A DNA stretch of 64,000 bases from Roseibium sp. HPY-6 (GCF_040530035.1 NZ_JBEWCD010000003.1:558001-622000), one strand, 5' to 3'. Counted from the first letter of the stretch, positions 8,363 to 18,875 are shown. Notes: generated from the letters alone by a model not told the origin. Program-made: numbers and translations.

Positions 8363-8884
8363 ATGAGCGAGAACAATCCGAAACCCGAGAATAGTTCCCG
8401 GGAAGACGAAATCGACCGGCCTTTTTTCACCGCGATCCTGACACCTCACAGATCGCTGGGCCCGAACGGTTTCATGATTCTGATGCTCTGTTTCGGCGCC
8501 GTCAGTTTCGTCGCCGGTGTTTTGTTCTGGAGCATTGGTGCCTGGCCCGTCTTCGGGTTCTTCGGGCTTGATATCGCCCTTCTCTGGCTTGCCTTCCGGA
8601 TGAATTATCGCTCAGCGAAAACCCACGAAGAGGTTGTGGTTTCCCGCAATGAACTGATCATTCGCAAGGTCGGTCCGGGTAAACGCTTCCAGGAATTCAG
8701 GTTCAACCCTTTCTGGGTCCGGCTTTCGGTTGACCGCATCGAAGATGAAGGTGTCGTGAAAATCACGCTCACCAGCCGAGGTGAAAGCGTTGATCTAGGC
8801 AATTTCCTTAATCCCGACGACAGAACCAGCTTTGCCGGTGCAATCGCGAATGCCCTGGCCGTCGCAAAGTCAGGTAGCGCTTAG
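8363..8884 (+). CDS. DUF2244 membrane protein
   Basis: A 173-residue protein with two closely spaced transmembrane helices at about residues 38-80 (GFMILMLCFGAVSF... and WPVFGFFGLDIALLWLAF), followed by a cytoplasmic domain with NELIIRKVGPGKR and FNPFWVRL, the signature of the DUF2244 family of alphaproteobacteria. Function is unknown; members often sit near oxidase or DNA repair genes. The last four bases overlap the stop of the convergent MFS gene. There is no ribosome site ahead of the ATG. Confidence 0.85.
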   Translation: MSENNPKPENSSREDEIDRPFFTAILTPHRSLGPNGFMILMLCFGAVSFVAGVLFWSIGAWPVFGFFGLDIALLWLAFRMNYRSAKTHEEVVVSRNELIIRKVGPGKRFQEFRFNPFWVRLSVDRIEDEGVVKITLTSRGESVDLGNFLNPDDRTSFAGAIANALAVAKSGSA

Positions 8885-10068
8885 GCTTTGCTTTCTGTTG
8901 GCGCGGGCCTGACTTTCAGCGTTGCAATCAGCACCACCAATGCGGCAAATGAACTCAAGGCTGCAACGTAGAGCACCGTCTTGAAATCGGTCGCGCTTGC
9001 AATGAAACCCATCGAAACACTTCCGATCATACCACCGAGGAAAAGACTGTTCATATAAACCGCAGTTGCCCGGCCAGGCCGGTCCGGCGCAAAGCTCTGG
9101 ACGAAGGTGATCGAAACCCCGGCAAAGAGACCGTAATAGGTACCCTCCAGAGCCGACACGGCGATGACCTGCCAGACGGTAGTGACCTCGGCGAACAGGA
9201 ACATGCTGATCCCTGCAAAACTGGCCGAGACGAGCAGGACCTTGCGCAAGCCGATGACTTCCGCCAACCGTACGGAGCCGAAAATCACGAAGATTTCGAC
9301 CAGGCATTTGACCGACAAAGACAGGCCGGGCGTATAGCCGGGCAATCCGGTTTCCTGCACGAAGAACAACGGCATCGCGGAGACGAAGAGCGAGTTGGTG
9401 ATCACGAAACCCAGACAAATCGCTCCGGCAATCAGGAGGCCCCAATTGATTGGAGACGTGTCTTTGTTGCCAGACTTTTTGCGGGCCGACTTGAAACTGT
9501 GAGGAACGGCAACGTAGCCGAGGAGCAAATAAAGCACACCGATACCAAAGGCTGCGCTGAACGCAGTTACGAAGCCGAATTCGGTGACCAGCAGGAACGA
9601 CACGGCGGGTCCGATCATCCAGGCAAGGGAAACCATCATGCGGAGCAAGGAATTGATTCGCACCACATCCAATTGGTTGCGTTCCGCATAAAGCCGGCAA
9701 TAGGTGAATATGGTTCCCGTTCCCATATTGCTCAGTCCCATCAACGGCGCCACCATCAGAACCAGCATCAACAGGCTGGAGACCTGCGTCAGGAGCGCTG
9801 TCACGAGGATGAAGGCGCAGACGGAGATCAAGAGCAGGCGCTTCACCGGAAATCCGTGATCCAGCCGTTCGCCTGCCCAACGATTTGCTAGCAGCGTGAG
9901 CGGCATGACCAGCCCTGTATAAAGTCCGACCTGCCAGGGTTCGGATCCCAGGCCTTCGACGATGAAGAAACTCATCATCGGTATCAGCGCGGAAGTGCCC
10001 AGACTGTTGGTGAATTGCAGCAGCAGGATCAGTATTGCCTGCCGGGGCAATTGCGCAACGGAGTTCAT
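8881..10068 (-). CDS. MFS transporter, SetA/SetB sugar-efflux-like
   Basis: A 395-residue polytopic membrane protein with about 12 hydrophobic segments and a central cytoplasmic loop (HSFKSARKKSGNKD) between the two six-helix bundles. The arrangement and motifs (GLGSEPWQVGLYTG, LEGTYYGLFAG, YMNSLFLGGMIGS) resemble SetA/SetB-type sugar efflux transporters of the major facilitator superfamily. Direction and substrate are inferred only from family. Its upstream neighbour is mutS, 84 bases away on the same strand, with no functional link evident. Confidence 0.8.
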   Translation of the reverse strand: MNSVAQLPRQAILILLLQFTNSLGTSALIPMMSFFIVEGLGSEPWQVGLYTGLVMPLTLLANRWAGERLDHGFPVKRLLLISVCAFILVTALLTQVSSLLMLVLMVAPLMGLSNMGTGTIFTYCRLYAERNQLDVVRINSLLRMMVSLAWMIGPAVSFLLVTEFGFVTAFSAAFGIGVLYLLLGYVAVPHSFKSARKKSGNKDTSPINWGLLIAGAICLGFVITNSLFVSAMPLFFVQETGLPGYTPGLSLSVKCLVEIFVIFGSVRLAEVIGLRKVLLVSASFAGISMFLFAEVTTVWQVIAVSALEGTYYGLFAGVSITFVQSFAPDRPGRATAVYMNSLFLGGMIGSVSMGFIASATDFKTVLYVAALSSFAALVVLIATLKVRPAPTESKA

Positions 10069-10152
10069 GATCGGATTGAGCCGCGTTCGAAAGGCTTGGC
10101 GAGAACGATCAGACTAGTTCGGCTATCCGGCGAGGTCACGCAAAAAGCGTAT

Positions 10153-12873
10153 TCACCCGTCTTTGCCGGCATTCAGTGATTTCAGCCGGTAAAGGGCTTC
10201 AAGCGCTTCTCTCGGGGTCATGTCATCGGGATCGATGCCTGTGAGTGCGTCGGAAACCGGGTCCGGTTCCGCGTCTTGAACGGCAACAGGAGGTGGCGAT
10301 GCGACGATGTTGGCGAAGAGCGGCAGTTCGTCGATCAGGCTCTCCGCAGGCGATCGCCGATCCTGCTCTTCCAGCTGGCTGAGTACCTGTTTGGACCGCT
10401 CAACCACACTGGCAGGCAGGCCCGCGAGCTTCGCGACCTGAATTCCATAGGACCGGTCGGCGGCACCGGCGACGATTTCATGCAGGAAAATGACCTCACC
10501 ATTCCATTCCTTGACACTTACGGTCGCATTCGACAACCGGTCGAGTTTCGCAGAAAGCGCAGTCAGCTCGTGATAATGCGTTGCGAACAGCGCCCGGGAC
10601 TTGTTGACCTCGTGCAGATGCTCGATCGTTGCCCAGGCGATGGACAAACCGTCAAACGTTGCCGTCCCGCGTCCGATTTCATCGAGAATGACCAGCGACC
10701 GGTCGCCAGCCTGATTAAGAATTGCGGCCGTTTCGACCATTTCCACCATGAAGGTCGAGCGTCCCCGCGCCAGGTCGTCGGCGGCACCGACCCGCGAGAA
10801 GAGGCGGTCGACAACACCGATATGCGCTTCGGCGGCGGGCACGAACGATCCCATCTGGGCAAGGACCGCAATCAGGGCATTCTGGCGCAGGAAAGTCGAC
10901 TTACCGGCCATGTTCGGACCGGTGATCAGCCAGATACGGCCTGTCTCTTCTGACGACTGCGGCCCCAGATCGGCGTCATTGGCAACGAAGCTGTCACCGC
11001 CGGACATCTTGAGAGCCCGCTCCACAACGGGGTGCCGTCCTCCCTTGATGTCAAATGCGCGGCTGTCGTCTACAAGAGGCCTAGAATAACTTTCTTCCTG
11101 AGCAAGTTTGGCAAGAGCGGCCGACACATCCAGGATCCCAAGGCCTTGCGCAGCGGCCTTGATGGCATCGCTGGCATCGATGATGGCCTGGGCCAGCGTG
11201 TCGAAAATCTCCATCTCAATCGACAGCGACCGCTCGCCGGCACTTGCAATCTTGGATTCCAGATCGGCCAGTTCCGTGGTGGTGAAGCGCATCGCACCAG
11301 CCATCGTTTGCCGGTGGATGAACCTGGCCGGGTCGGCGGTCAGTTTCTCAGTCTGGGCCGTCGGCGCTTCGATGAACCAGCCCAGTACGTTGTTATGCTT
11401 GATCTTGAGTGACCGCAGACCAAGCTCTTCGGAATAATCCGCCTGCAGTTTTGCGATCACCTTGCGGCTTTCATCCCGCAGTGACCTCAACTCATCAAGA
11501 TCTGAATCGTATCCCGTTGCGACGAAGCCGCCGTCCCGCTTCAAGAGAGGCGGCTCTTCCTTGACCGCGGCAACGAGTTCTGCGCCAAGCTCATGCGGTG
11601 CCATTTCCAGGCTTGCGCGTGCCGCTGCGATTTCTGCCGGTATGTCTCCGCTTCCGGTCTGGTCAAGCACGGCTCTTGCAGCTGAAAGTCCTTGCGCGAT
11701 CGCAAGAATGTCGCGCGGGCCACCCCGATTAAGTGCAATCCGGGAAAGCGCCCGCGCCATATCGGGCGCACCCTTCAAGGTCTGGCGCAATCCTTCCCGC
11801 ATGATTTCGTTGGTGAGAAAAAACGCAACGGAGTCGTGCCGGTGCTGGATCGCATCGACATTCACAAGCGGCCCGGCCAGACGGCTTGCCAACAGGCGGG
11901 ATCCGCCACCTGTAACAGTCCGGTCGATTGTGGCGAGCAACGACCCCTGCTTTTCGCCGGACAGCGTCCGCGCCAGTTCAAGATTGGCACGCGTTGCCGG
12001 ATCGATCAGCATCCGCCCGGCGCCTGCTTCGCGCACCGGCGGGTCGAGCGGCGGGCGTTCCCCCAGCTGTGTCCGCTCGATATAGGAGAGGATCCCGGCA
12101 GCCGCGGACAGTTCCGCGCGGCTGAAGGTGCCGAAACCGTCCAGCGTTTTCACGCCGAAATAATGTGCCAGCCGGTCTGTCGCCGTGGAGCTGTCAAAAA
12201 ACGCGCGCGGCACCGGTGACAGGGCACCGCCCGACTGTTCGGCAAGGAGACGCACTTCGCTTTCCTGCAACAGGCTATCGGCCAGGATCAGTTCTTTCGG
12301 GGACACTTGGGCCAGGTCGGCGGCGAGACGCTGCTGATCTGTCTCTGATACTTGAAACGATCCGGTGGACATGTCGATCCAGGCAAGACCGTACACCACG
12401 TCTCCGGTGAGTGAACCGCCGCGCAAGCGGGCCAGAGCCATCAGATAGTTGTTGGCGCCCGCATCCAGCAGGCGTTCTTCGGTCAGCGTCCCGGGCGTCA
12501 CAAGCCTGACAACGTCCCGGCGGACAACAGACTTCGACCCGCGTTTCTTGGCTTCCGCCGGATCCTCAGTCTGTTCGCAGACGGATACCCGGTGTCCTTT
12601 GGCAATGAGCTTCTGCAGATAGTCGTCAGCGGCGTGTACCGGAACGCCGCACATTGGAATATCAGCGCCCTGATGTTTGCCGCGTTTCGTGAGCGTTATG
12701 CCGAGTGCCTGCGAGGCGATCTCGGCATCATCGAAAAACAGCTCATAGAAATCACCCATCCGATAGAACAGGAGGCTGTCCGGATTGGCGGTTTTGATCT
12801 CGATGAACTGGGCCATCATCGGCGTTACTTTTTGATCCGCCGAGGCCACCTTCTGCGCGCTCTGTCCACTCAT
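10153..12873 (-). CDS. mutS: DNA mismatch repair protein MutS
   Basis: A 906-residue protein that recognises mismatches and small loops. The mismatch-binding Phe-x-Glu is in [11 protein letters not shown] near residues 43-53; the ATPase core has Walker [14 protein letters not shown], Walker [18 protein letters not shown] and the FATHYHEL signature. The C-terminal tail ends with [14 protein letters not shown], the usual dimer/tetramerisation helix. Length is slightly above E. coli MutS (853). It is divergent from maeB, the common rhizobial arrangement with glnD nearby; here glnD is instead at the far end of the window. Confidence 0.96.
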   Translation of the reverse strand: MSGQSAQKVASADQKVTPMMAQFIEIKTANPDSLLFYRMGDFYELFFDDAEIASQALGITLTKRGKHQGADIPMCGVPVHAADDYLQKLIAKGHRVSVCEQTEDPAEAKKRGSKSVVRRDVVRLVTPGTLTEERLLDAGANNYLMALARLRGGSLTGDVVYGLAWIDMSTGSFQVSETDQQRLAADLAQVSPKELILADSLLQESEVRLLAEQSGGALSPVPRAFFDSSTATDRLAHYFGVKTLDGFGTFSRAELSAAAGILSYIERTQLGERPPLDPPVREAGAGRMLIDPATRANLELARTLSGEKQGSLLATIDRTVTGGGSRLLASRLAGPLVNVDAIQHRHDSVAFFLTNEIMREGLRQTLKGAPDMARALSRIALNRGGPRDILAIAQGLSAARAVLDQTGSGDIPAEIAAARASLEMAPHELGAELVAAVKEEPPLLKRDGGFVATGYDSDLDELRSLRDESRKVIAKLQADYSEELGLRSLKIKHNNVLGWFIEAPTAQTEKLTADPARFIHRQTMAGAMRFTTTELADLESKIASAGERSLSIEMEIFDTLAQAIIDASDAIKAAAQGLGILDVSAALAKLAQEESYSRPLVDDSRAFDIKGGRHPVVERALKMSGGDSFVANDADLGPQSSEETGRIWLITGPNMAGKSTFLRQNALIAVLAQMGSFVPAAEAHIGVVDRLFSRVGAADDLARGRSTFMVEMVETAAILNQAGDRSLVILDEIGRGTATFDGLSIAWATIEHLHEVNKSRALFATHYHELTALSAKLDRLSNATVSVKEWNGEVIFLHEIVAGAADRSYGIQVAKLAGLPASVVERSKQVLSQLEEQDRRSPAESLIDELPLFANIVASPPPVAVQDAEPDPVSDALTGIDPDDMTPREALEALYRLKSLNAGKDG

Positions 12874-13008
12874 GCCAAATACGTATCAAACCTCGCCCGC
12901 CATTCCACAAAAGGGTTATGCCATCCCGGCTTGAGGCTTCATTTTCCAGGGGATAAGGTCAGGGTCCCGCCTCGTTAAGAAGTGCGACCGAGAGGAAACG
13001 CCTGCGCC

Positions 13009-15291
13009 ATGTCCACTGACAAGTCTTCGCCGAAAACAAGTATCAGCTTTACCGAACAGGAAGCGCTGCAATTTCACCAGCAGGGCCGTCCCGGCAAGCT
13101 GGAAGTCACGCCGACCAAACCGATGGCCACACAGCGCGACCTGTCGCTGGCCTATTCACCCGGCGTGGCGGTGCCGGTTCGCGCGATCGCGGAGGATCCG
13201 AGCCGCGCATACGACTATACGACCAAGGGCAATCTGGTCGCTGTCATCTCGAATGGGTCCGCCATCCTTGGCCTCGGAAATCTCGGCGCTTTGGCCTCCA
13301 AGCCGGTAATGGAAGGCAAGTCCGTTTTGTTCAAGCGCTTCGCGGATGTCGATTCGATCGACCTTGAGGTCGAAACGCAGGATGTCGAGGAATTCGTCAA
13401 TTCGGTCCGCTATCTGGGTCCTTCCTTCGGCGGGATTAATCTTGAGGACATTAAGGCGCCCGATTGCTTCATCATCGAACAGCGCCTGCGCGAGCTGATG
13501 GACATTCCGGTCTTTCATGACGATCAGCACGGGACGGCCATCATTGCCGCCGCCGGGCTGTTCAACGCACTGCACCTGACCGGGCGGGACATGAAGACCA
13601 CGAAAGTGGTCTGCAATGGTGCCGGAGCGGCGGGCATTGCCTGTATCGAACTCGTCAAGGCGATGGGCATTCCGCACGACAACATTACCCTGTGTGACAC
13701 CAAGGGCGTGATCTATAAGGGACGCGCCGAGGGCATGAACCAGTGGAAATCTGCGCATGCCATCGAAACCTCCGACCGCTCGCTCTACGACGCGATGAAA
13801 GGGGCGGATGTCTTCTTCGGCGTGTCGGTAAAAGGTGCACTGACGCCGGACATGCTGCGTGTCATGGCGCCGAACCCGATTATTTTCGCCATGGCCAATC
13901 CGGACCCGGAGATCACACCGGAAGAAGCGGCGGCGGTCAGGGACGACGCCATCGTCGCAACCGGCCGGTCGGATTATCCGAACCAGGTCAACAACGTATT
14001 GGGGTTCCCGTATATCTTCCGAGGGGCTCTCGACGTCCACGCAACGACCATCAACGACGAAATGAAAGTCGCCTGCGCTCAGGCACTTGCCCAGCTTGCC
14101 CGCGAGGAAGTACCGGACGAGGTTGCGGCCGCCTATCGCGGTAACCGGCCGAAATTCGGCCCTGAATACATCATTCCGGTGCCTTTCGACCCGCGTCTCA
14201 TTCACGCCATTCCGCCCGCTGTTGCCCAGGCCGCCATGGATTCAGGCGTTGCCAAACGGCCCATCGTCGACATGGAAGCCTACAAGCATCAGCTTTCTGC
14301 AAGGCGCGACCCGATCGCCGGAACGCTTCAACGCATCTTTACCAAGGTACGCCAGCAGCCGAAGCGCGTTGTCTTTGCCGAAGGGGAAGAGGAGCCGGTC
14401 ATCCGTGCAGCTGCTGCATTCGTTGCGCAAGGCCTCGGCGAGGCAATTCTCATTGGCCGGGAGGACGAAATCCAATCCATGGCCGAACAAGCCGGCGTTG
14501 ATATCGATCGCCCGGGCATTTCAATACAAAATGCGCGATTGTCGGACCGCAATACCGACTACGCGCAATATCTTTATGGCCGTCTGCAGCGCAAGGGTTA
14601 CCTCCTCCGCGACTGTCAGCGCATGGTCAACAATGACCGGAACTACTGGGGCGCCATCATGATCGCGCGCGGAGATGCCGACGCCATGGTCACGGGCCTC
14701 ACCCGGAACTATTCCGTCGCGCTCGATACCGTGAAGGCCACAATCGATCCAAAGCCGGGTCACCGGGTCATCGGCGTTTCGCTTGTGCTCGTGCGCGGCA
14801 GGACCGTTTTGATTGCCGATACGGCGGTCATTGACATGCCCAACTCCGAAGAACTGGCCGACATCGCCGAAGAGGCAGCGCACGTTGCCCGCAAGCTTGG
14901 CTATGAGCCGCGCGTTGCCATGCTGGCCTATTCCACGTTCGGTCATCCTCGCGGAGAGCGGTCTGAAAAGGTCATAGAAGCGGTGAAAATCCTGGATCGG
15001 CGCCGGGTGGATTTTGAATATGACGGCGACATGGCCGCTGACGTGGCGCTCAACATGGACCGAATGTCTGCCTATCCGTTCTGCCGCCTTTCGGGTCCTG
15101 CCAATGTTCTCGTCATGCCGGCGTTCCACTCCGCATCGATTTCCACCAAGATGCTTCAGGAACTCGGCGGCGCGACGGTCATCGGGCCGCTTCTGACCGG
15201 TTTCGACAAGTCGATCCAGATCCTGCCAATCGGCGCCAAAGACAGCGACATCGTCAACATGGCGGCAATCGCAGCATTCAACGTGTCCTAG
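13009..15291 (+). CDS. maeB: NADP-dependent malic enzyme with phosphotransacetylase-like C-terminal domain
   Basis: A 760-residue two-domain protein. Residues 1-430 form the malic enzyme (oxidative decarboxylation of malate to pyruvate): the catalytic region FHDDQHGTAI and the dinucleotide motif VCNGAGAAGIACIEL are clear. Residues 430-760 are related to phosphate acetyltransferase and, in known MaeB proteins, serve as an acetyl-CoA-responsive regulatory module rather than an enzyme. The ATG at 13009 has AGAGGAAA upstream. Rhizobia use this enzyme in C4-dicarboxylate metabolism. Confidence 0.94.
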   Translation: MSTDKSSPKTSISFTEQEALQFHQQGRPGKLEVTPTKPMATQRDLSLAYSPGVAVPVRAIAEDPSRAYDYTTKGNLVAVISNGSAILGLGNLGALASKPVMEGKSVLFKRFADVDSIDLEVETQDVEEFVNSVRYLGPSFGGINLEDIKAPDCFIIEQRLRELMDIPVFHDDQHGTAIIAAAGLFNALHLTGRDMKTTKVVCNGAGAAGIACIELVKAMGIPHDNITLCDTKGVIYKGRAEGMNQWKSAHAIETSDRSLYDAMKGADVFFGVSVKGALTPDMLRVMAPNPIIFAMANPDPEITPEEAAAVRDDAIVATGRSDYPNQVNNVLGFPYIFRGALDVHATTINDEMKVACAQALAQLAREEVPDEVAAAYRGNRPKFGPEYIIPVPFDPRLIHAIPPAVAQAAMDSGVAKRPIVDMEAYKHQLSARRDPIAGTLQRIFTKVRQQPKRVVFAEGEEEPVIRAAAAFVAQGLGEAILIGREDEIQSMAEQAGVDIDRPGISIQNARLSDRNTDYAQYLYGRLQRKGYLLRDCQRMVNNDRNYWGAIMIARGDADAMVTGLTRNYSVALDTVKATIDPKPGHRVIGVSLVLVRGRTVLIADTAVIDMPNSEELADIAEEAAHVARKLGYEPRVAMLAYSTFGHPRGERSEKVIEAVKILDRRRVDFEYDGDMAADVALNMDRMSAYPFCRLSGPANVLVMPAFHSASISTKMLQELGGATVIGPLLTGFDKSIQILPIGAKDSDIVNMAAIAAFNVS

Positions 15292-15313
15292 GTTTCAGGA
15301 CGACATTAGGTCT

Positions 15314-15420
15314 ATGGGCACTCCGATCCCGGCTCAGCGCTGCGCTTGGCCGGGATGACGAAGGCTCTGACTGATTTCGTCATCCCGGACGACTGGAAGG
15401 AGATCCGGGATCGGAGTGCC
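15314..15420. repeat. palindromic repeat element, copy 1
   Basis: A 107-base element with an outer perfect 16-base-pair inverted repeat (15317-15332 with 15405-15420) and an inner perfect 13-base-pair hairpin (CCGGGATGACGAA / TTCGTCATCCCGG). It is about 92 percent identical by my count (9 differences) to copy 2 at 15826-15932 in the same orientation. It lies between maeB and the GIY-YIG gene, ending 29 bases before that gene's start. Confidence 0.85.
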
Positions 15421-15449
15421 ACAGATGACCGTCTTGAACAGGAAAACCC

Positions 15450-15737
15450 TTGTCGGCCTGGGTCTACATTCTCGCCTCGCGACCCTATGAAACGCTCTAT
15501 ACCGGCGTCACCACGGATTTGAAGCGCCGGACATATGAACACCGTGAAGGCCTCGTTCCGGGCTTCACCGAAAAATACGGCATCAGGACACTGGTCTGGT
15601 ACGAGAACCACTCCGAAATCGCAGCGGCGATCACCCGGGAAAAACAGATCAAACGCTGGCGGCGGCAATGGAAGTTCGAGTTGATCGAAAAGATGAATCC
15701 CGCGTGGGATGACCTTTATCTCACGTTGAATCAATGA
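15450..15737 (+). CDS. GIY-YIG nuclease domain protein (UPF0213/YhbQ-like)
   Basis: A 95-residue single-domain protein. The GIY-YIG core is seen as WVYILAS and LYTGVTTDLKRRTYEHR (catalytic Tyr and Arg), followed by GFTEKYGIRTLVWYE and the Glu in ITREKQIKRWRR that completes the active site. Family members are small DNA nucleases of uncertain role, often misannotated as UvrC fragments. The start is a TTG preceded by AGGAAAA. The gene is flanked on both sides by the same 107-base palindromic repeat, which suggests the gene and repeats may form one unit. Confidence 0.88.
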   Translation: MSAWVYILASRPYETLYTGVTTDLKRRTYEHREGLVPGFTEKYGIRTLVWYENHSEIAAAITREKQIKRWRRQWKFELIEKMNPAWDDLYLTLNQ

Positions 15738-15825
15738 TGTTTCCATAAAGAGCGATCGCACTTTTTGGAAGCTGATGTGATTGGCTCAAATCGCAACGTG
15801 AATTTGCGTATCAAACTGTTGGCTC

Positions 15826-15932
15826 ATGGGCCCTCCGATCCCGGCTCAGCGTTTCGCTTGGCCGGGATGACGAAGGCTGTGATTCATTCCGTCATCCCGG
15901 ACGACTGAAAGGAGATCCGGGATCGGAGAGCC
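15826..15932. repeat. palindromic repeat element, copy 2
   Basis: Second copy of the 107-base element, direct orientation relative to copy 1, start-to-start distance 512 bases. The inner hairpin is CCGGGATGACGAA pairing with TCCGTCATCCCGG; the outer arms pair with one mismatch. A related half-element occurs at 25125-25170 in the window. Confidence 0.85.
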
Positions 15933-15989
15933 AGCGCCCTATTTTTCAAAAAAGAACGATCTCGTAGAACGAATAGCCACCCAACCGCA

Positions 15990-16766
15990 TTACTCCTCTG
16001 CGATTGTCGTCAGGCCGTCCGGAAGAGGGGTTTCCGAGAACCAGGCACGCAGGCTGTCGGCGAAGAGTTCGGGCTCACGGGCAATCCAGCCGTGACCGTG
16101 GCCCGGGACCAGCCGTGCTGTGCAGTTCGGCATTTCGGATTGAAACGTCGAGAGCGATGAAAGGATTGCCGGGTGTTCGGTTTCACCGGCAAGAACGAGC
16201 GTGGGCGTCGTGACGCCGGCGAGATCCGCCGTGACATCAAAATTCAGCGCCAGCGAGCTGATTTTCCGCATCGTGCTTGAGGTCGCGATGGGCCTGCTTC
16301 CCTTGAAGCTCACAAGGCTCGCGTCCGCAACGCCAAGTGACCGCGCCATTTTTTCCCGGTTTCGCTTTGAATTCATCATCCAGGAAGACGCGTGCATCAA
16401 CGCACGTATGAAAACAGAAACGCGAATTGGATCATGCTGGAAGCCGCTGAATACGGCGCTTTTCACCAGGTCCGGACGGCGGACCATAAGCCGGAAGCCG
16501 ATATAGGACCCCATGGAAAGCCCCGCGAGATGCACGTGACCTTTGCCAAGATGGGATATAAGATCCGCCACCTCATCCGCCACAGCATCGAAGTCACGAA
16601 CAGGAATCTGCCGCGAGTTTCCATGTCCTGGCAGATCCGGGCATACGCAATTAAAGTCAGGCAAAAGCTCCTGCGTTTTTCTCCAGATCCGCCCATCAAA
16701 ACCGGCCGCGTGAAGAAAAACGATGGGTGCTTGTTCGCGCTCGCCGGACTGGCTGTAGTGAAGCAT
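15990..16766 (-). CDS. alpha/beta hydrolase
   Basis: About 258 residues with the canonical alpha/beta hydrolase order: oxyanion region VFLHAAGFDGRIW, the DLPGHGNS loop, the nucleophile elbow GLSMGSYIG (catalytic Ser), the acid strand PTLVLAGETEH and the catalytic His in PGHGHGWIA. Closest general type is the 3-oxoadipate enol-lactonase/hydrolase group; substrate is not inferable. The ATG at 16766 has GAGAG about nine bases upstream; two earlier in-frame starts exist without a better ribosome site. Confidence 0.85.
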   Translation of the reverse strand: MLHYSQSGEREQAPIVFLHAAGFDGRIWRKTQELLPDFNCVCPDLPGHGNSRQIPVRDFDAVADEVADLISHLGKGHVHLAGLSMGSYIGFRLMVRRPDLVKSAVFSGFQHDPIRVSVFIRALMHASSWMMNSKRNREKMARSLGVADASLVSFKGSRPIATSSTMRKISSLALNFDVTADLAGVTTPTLVLAGETEHPAILSSLSTFQSEMPNCTARLVPGHGHGWIAREPELFADSLRAWFSETPLPDGLTTIAEE

Positions 16767-16918
16767 AAATGTCAGCTCTCGGTTGTTACTGCGCATGGCG
16801 GCACGGGCCCGAAACCAGTTTGATCCGGTTCGAGCCATCGCATAATGCGCTTACGCGAGGCAATAAGCCTGAAATCCCCTTTTGACAAACCGTTCGGCAG
16901 CGGCGATACCTCGATCCC

Positions 16919-17563
16919 ATGTCTGATATTCAAGTCAAAATCTGCGGTCTGTCGACCGAGGAGACCATGGAAGCCGCGCTTGACGCAGGAGCGGACATGG
17001 TTGGCCTGATGTTTTTCCCCAAAAGCCCGCGGCACGTTTCGTTGAGCAAGGCCTGCAAGCTGGCCGACATGGCACGTGGCAAGGCGGAAATTGTTGCGGT
17101 CACTGTGAACATGGATCCGGACGGATTGTCGCGGATCCGGGAACTTGTCGAACCCGACATCATCCAGTTTCACGGCTCGGAAGCCCCGGAAGCCCTTGCT
17201 GCGGCGAAGGTTATGCAGGGAACCAAGGTCATGAAGGCCCTTTCGATTGAGGAACCGGAGGATCTGGAACGCGCGGAATTCTACTCTATTGTTGCGGATT
17301 GGATTCTGTTTGACGCTAAACCGCCAAAGGATTCGGAGCTACCCGGCGGAAATGGGGTCTCCTACGATTGGACATTGCTGAAGGACCTGGAGCTCAAGAA
17401 GCCTTTCCTCTTGTCGGGTGGTCTTGATCCGGCAAATGTAGGCGAGGCAATCCGGCAGAGCGGCGTATCCGCGGTTGACGTATCGTCTGGCGTTGAGCGT
17501 GAGAAAGGCGTCAAGGACAGCGACTTAATTCGCGCTTTTGTGGCGGCGGCCAAAAGCGCCTGA
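16919..17563 (+). CDS. trpF: phosphoribosylanthranilate isomerase
   Basis: A 214-residue (beta/alpha)8 barrel catalysing the third step of tryptophan synthesis. The N-terminal [10 protein letters not shown] holds the catalytic Cys; the catalytic Asp lies in WILFDAKPP; the phosphate-binding end reads [12 protein letters not shown] and VDVSSGVE. It is followed 32 bases later by trpB, the standard alphaproteobacterial order. Confidence 0.96.
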   Translation: MSDIQVKICGLSTEETMEAALDAGADMVGLMFFPKSPRHVSLSKACKLADMARGKAEIVAVTVNMDPDGLSRIRELVEPDIIQFHGSEAPEALAAAKVMQGTKVMKALSIEEPEDLERAEFYSIVADWILFDAKPPKDSELPGGNGVSYDWTLLKDLELKKPFLLSGGLDPANVGEAIRQSGVSAVDVSSGVEREKGVKDSDLIRAFVAAAKSA

Positions 17564-17595
17564 TTTCCGGACGATCCGGTGTAAGGAGTAAACGC

Positions 17596-18810
17596 GTGAA
17601 CGATATGGCCAACAGCATCCGGACGGGTCCGGACGATCGTGGACACTTCGGGATTTTCGGCGGCCGTTATGTCGCCGAGACCCTGATGCCGCTGATCCTG
17701 GATCTCGAGCAGCAATACAAGGATGCCAAGAACGATCCGGCGTTCCACGCCGAGATCGAAACCCTGAACAAGCACTACACCGGTCGGCCCTCACCGCTTT
17801 ATTTTGCGGAACGGCTGACGGAAGAGCTGGGCGGCGCAAAGATCTATTTCAAGCGCGACGAGCTGAACCACACGGGTTCACACAAGATCAACAACTGCCT
17901 TGGCCAGATTCTGCTTGCCAAGCGGATGGGCAAAACCCGTATCATTGCGGAGACAGGCGCTGGGCAGCACGGCGTGGCAACGGCAACGGTGTGCGCGCGG
18001 TTCGGCCTGCCATGCGTTGTTTACATGGGCGCAACCGACGTCGAGCGTCAAAAGCCGAACGTGTTCCGCATGAAACTGCTTGGCGCCGAGATTGTTCCGG
18101 TAACAGCCGGTGCCGGCACCCTGAAAGACGCCATGAACGAAGCGCTTCGCGACTGGGTCACCAATGTCGAGGATACCTACTACCTGATCGGAACTGCTGC
18201 CGGCCCGCATCCTTATCCGGAAATGGTGCGTGACTTCCAATCGGTGATCGGCAAGGAATTGCGGGAGCAGATGCTGGAAGCTGAGGGCCGTCTGCCCGAC
18301 GCGCTTGTCGCGGCCGTCGGCGGCGGATCCAATGCAATCGGTCTGTTTCACCCGTTTCTCGATGACAAGGACGTCAAGATCTACGGGGTCGAAGCGGGCG
18401 GCCGCGGTCTTGTTGGCGAGGAACACTGCGCGTCTCTGACGGCCGGAAAGCCCGGCGTCCTGCACGGCAACCGAACCTATCTCCTTCAGGATGACGATGG
18501 TCAGATCTTCGAAGGTCATTCCATCTCGGCAGGCCTGGACTATCCGGGCATTGGTCCGGAACATTCCTGGCTGAAGGAGATTGGACGGGTCGAATATGTC
18601 CCGATCATGGATAAAGAAGCGCTGGATGCGTTCCAGCTTCTGACCCGTGTCGAAGGGATCATTCCGGCGCTGGAACCTGCTCACGCTTTGGCGCAGGTGG
18701 TCAAACTGGCCCCGCAGATGGACAAGGACCAGATCCTTGTCATGAACCTGTGCGGGCGGGGCGACAAGGATGTGTTCGCAGTCGGGCAGATGCTCGGTTT
18801 CGAAATGTAA
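17596..18810 (+). CDS. trpB: tryptophan synthase beta chain
   Basis: A 404-residue PLP enzyme joining indole and serine. The PLP-binding Lys lies in [10 protein letters not shown], the phosphate-binding glycine loop is [11 protein letters not shown], and the catalytic Glu is in [11 protein letters not shown]. The start is GTG with AAGGAG seven bases upstream. A strong terminator follows at 18840, so trpA, which usually comes next in the same operon, is here a separate unit about 860 bases downstream. Confidence 0.97.
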   Translation: MNDMANSIRTGPDDRGHFGIFGGRYVAETLMPLILDLEQQYKDAKNDPAFHAEIETLNKHYTGRPSPLYFAERLTEELGGAKIYFKRDELNHTGSHKINNCLGQILLAKRMGKTRIIAETGAGQHGVATATVCARFGLPCVVYMGATDVERQKPNVFRMKLLGAEIVPVTAGAGTLKDAMNEALRDWVTNVEDTYYLIGTAAGPHPYPEMVRDFQSVIGKELREQMLEAEGRLPDALVAAVGGGSNAIGLFHPFLDDKDVKIYGVEAGGRGLVGEEHCASLTAGKPGVLHGNRTYLLQDDDGQIFEGHSISAGLDYPGIGPEHSWLKEIGRVEYVPIMDKEALDAFQLLTRVEGIIPALEPAHALAQVVKLAPQMDKDQILVMNLCGRGDKDVFAVGQMLGFEM

Positions 18811-18839
18811 CCCTGATCTGCACCGGACCAGAGATTTTC

Positions 18840-18875
18840 AAAGCCGCGCGTCAGGAACGCGCGGCTTTGTTTTTG
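18840..18875. terminator. rho-independent terminator after trpB (also overlaps the end of the opposite gene)
   Basis: A perfect 12-base-pair stem (AAAGCCGCGCGT / ACGCGCGGCTTT) with a five-base loop, then GTTTTT on the plus strand. The stop codon and last residues of the convergent 78-aa gene are encoded inside it. Confidence 0.9.

Noticed and set aside
15312..15761. 149-aa minus-strand open frame over the GIY-YIG gene and repeat copy 1
   Set aside because: It is antisense to a gene with clear catalytic motifs and its first part translates the palindromic repeat.
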